A DNA stretch of 64,000 bases from Stagnihabitans tardus (GTDB lineage: Bacteria > Pseudomonadota > Alphaproteobacteria > Rhodobacterales > Rhodobacteraceae), in assembly GCF_009925085.1 (NCBI RefSeq), contig NZ_JAABNR010000002.1:186001-250000 (forward strand), written 5' to 3'. The notes beneath the pieces were generated by a model. The model was not told the DNA's origin. It saw only the letters and a program-made list of their open reading frames with translations, and did no database searches. The position numbers were made by a program, and so were the translations under genes. Shown one piece after another: positions 63,956 to 64,000 of the stretch. Numbering within the stretch: position 1 is the first letter of the stretch; each line of letters begins with the position of its first letter.

Positions 63956-64000
63956 TCAGGCCGGGACTGCCACCCGATGCTCTCGGATCGGCAGGTGGAT
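63956..64000 (-). CDS. C-terminal end of an upstream gene (partial)
   Basis: The minus-strand frame reads IHLPIREHRVAVPA and stops at TGA 63956-63958, nine bases before the GT4 start, the spacing expected of an operon partner. Only 14 codons are present, so the product cannot be identified; another envelope-glycan gene is the natural guess. Confidence 0.45.
   Translation of the reverse strand: MHLPIREHRVAVPA

Overview
The window is about 64 kb of very GC-rich chromosomal DNA. Gene content points to an alphaproteobacterium of the Rhodobacteraceae type: an NDUFA9-like gene and uppP run into a gltD-(two exported paralogues)-gltB cluster, several serralysin/RTX proteins are present, and short intergenic palindromes are repeated. 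This assignment is inferred from gene families and gene order; no rRNA is present to confirm it. I saw no insertion sequence, prophage, integrase or CRISPR array.

Positions 1-16516 form a carbohydrate-utilisation locus. A divergent GH28-like gene (cut by the left edge) faces a long plus-strand cluster: GH38 alpha-mannosidase, PHP/CehA-type metallohydrolase, LacI-family regulator, a complete Opp/Dpp-type ABC importer (binding protein, two permeases, two ATPases), a 1187-residue fusion carrying a HAD domain, and a GH105-type unsaturated uronyl hydrolase. Five copies of a LacI-like operator (TGCAAA-N2-TTTGCA and variants) lie in front of, or over the first codons of, the GH28, GH38 and binding-protein genes. 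They suggest one local regulon for a mannose- and uronate-containing oligosaccharide.

Positions 16526-25244 (minus strand) hold a large M10/RTX protease, an MGT-like glycosyltransferase and a YhaN/YhaO-like (SbcCD-like) ATPase-nuclease pair. Positions 25457-31416 are a tightly overlapping minus-strand operon: FAD oxidoreductase, ALDH7/AmaB-type dehydrogenase, acyltransferase-like protein and a fused E1 alpha-beta 2-oxoacid dehydrogenase. A LysR regulator is divergent from it. L-lysine/pipecolate catabolism is the best guess.

Positions 32367-41142 are more accessory: an MFS exporter with a His-rich tail, a second M10/RTX protease, an unrecognised protein overlapping a 12-repeat leucine-rich-repeat protein, and a third RTX protein whose N-terminus may be a papain-fold (NlpC/P60-like) domain. 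A tRNA-Leu(CAG) follows.

Positions 41674-64000 are mostly housekeeping: NDUFA9-like protein, UppP, both glutamate synthase subunits with two exported paralogues between them, a MltB-like transglycosylase, a small iron-permease-family protein, RNase R, a class III aminotransferase, a TPR protein, a secreted intradiol dioxygenase, a divergent ATP-grasp protein, aspartate-semialdehyde dehydrogenase, a DUF4424 protein, a sialyltransferase-like GT29 protein and a GT4 glycosyltransferase. Three families of repeated palindromes occupy the 3' flanks of genes in the window, mostly in this part.
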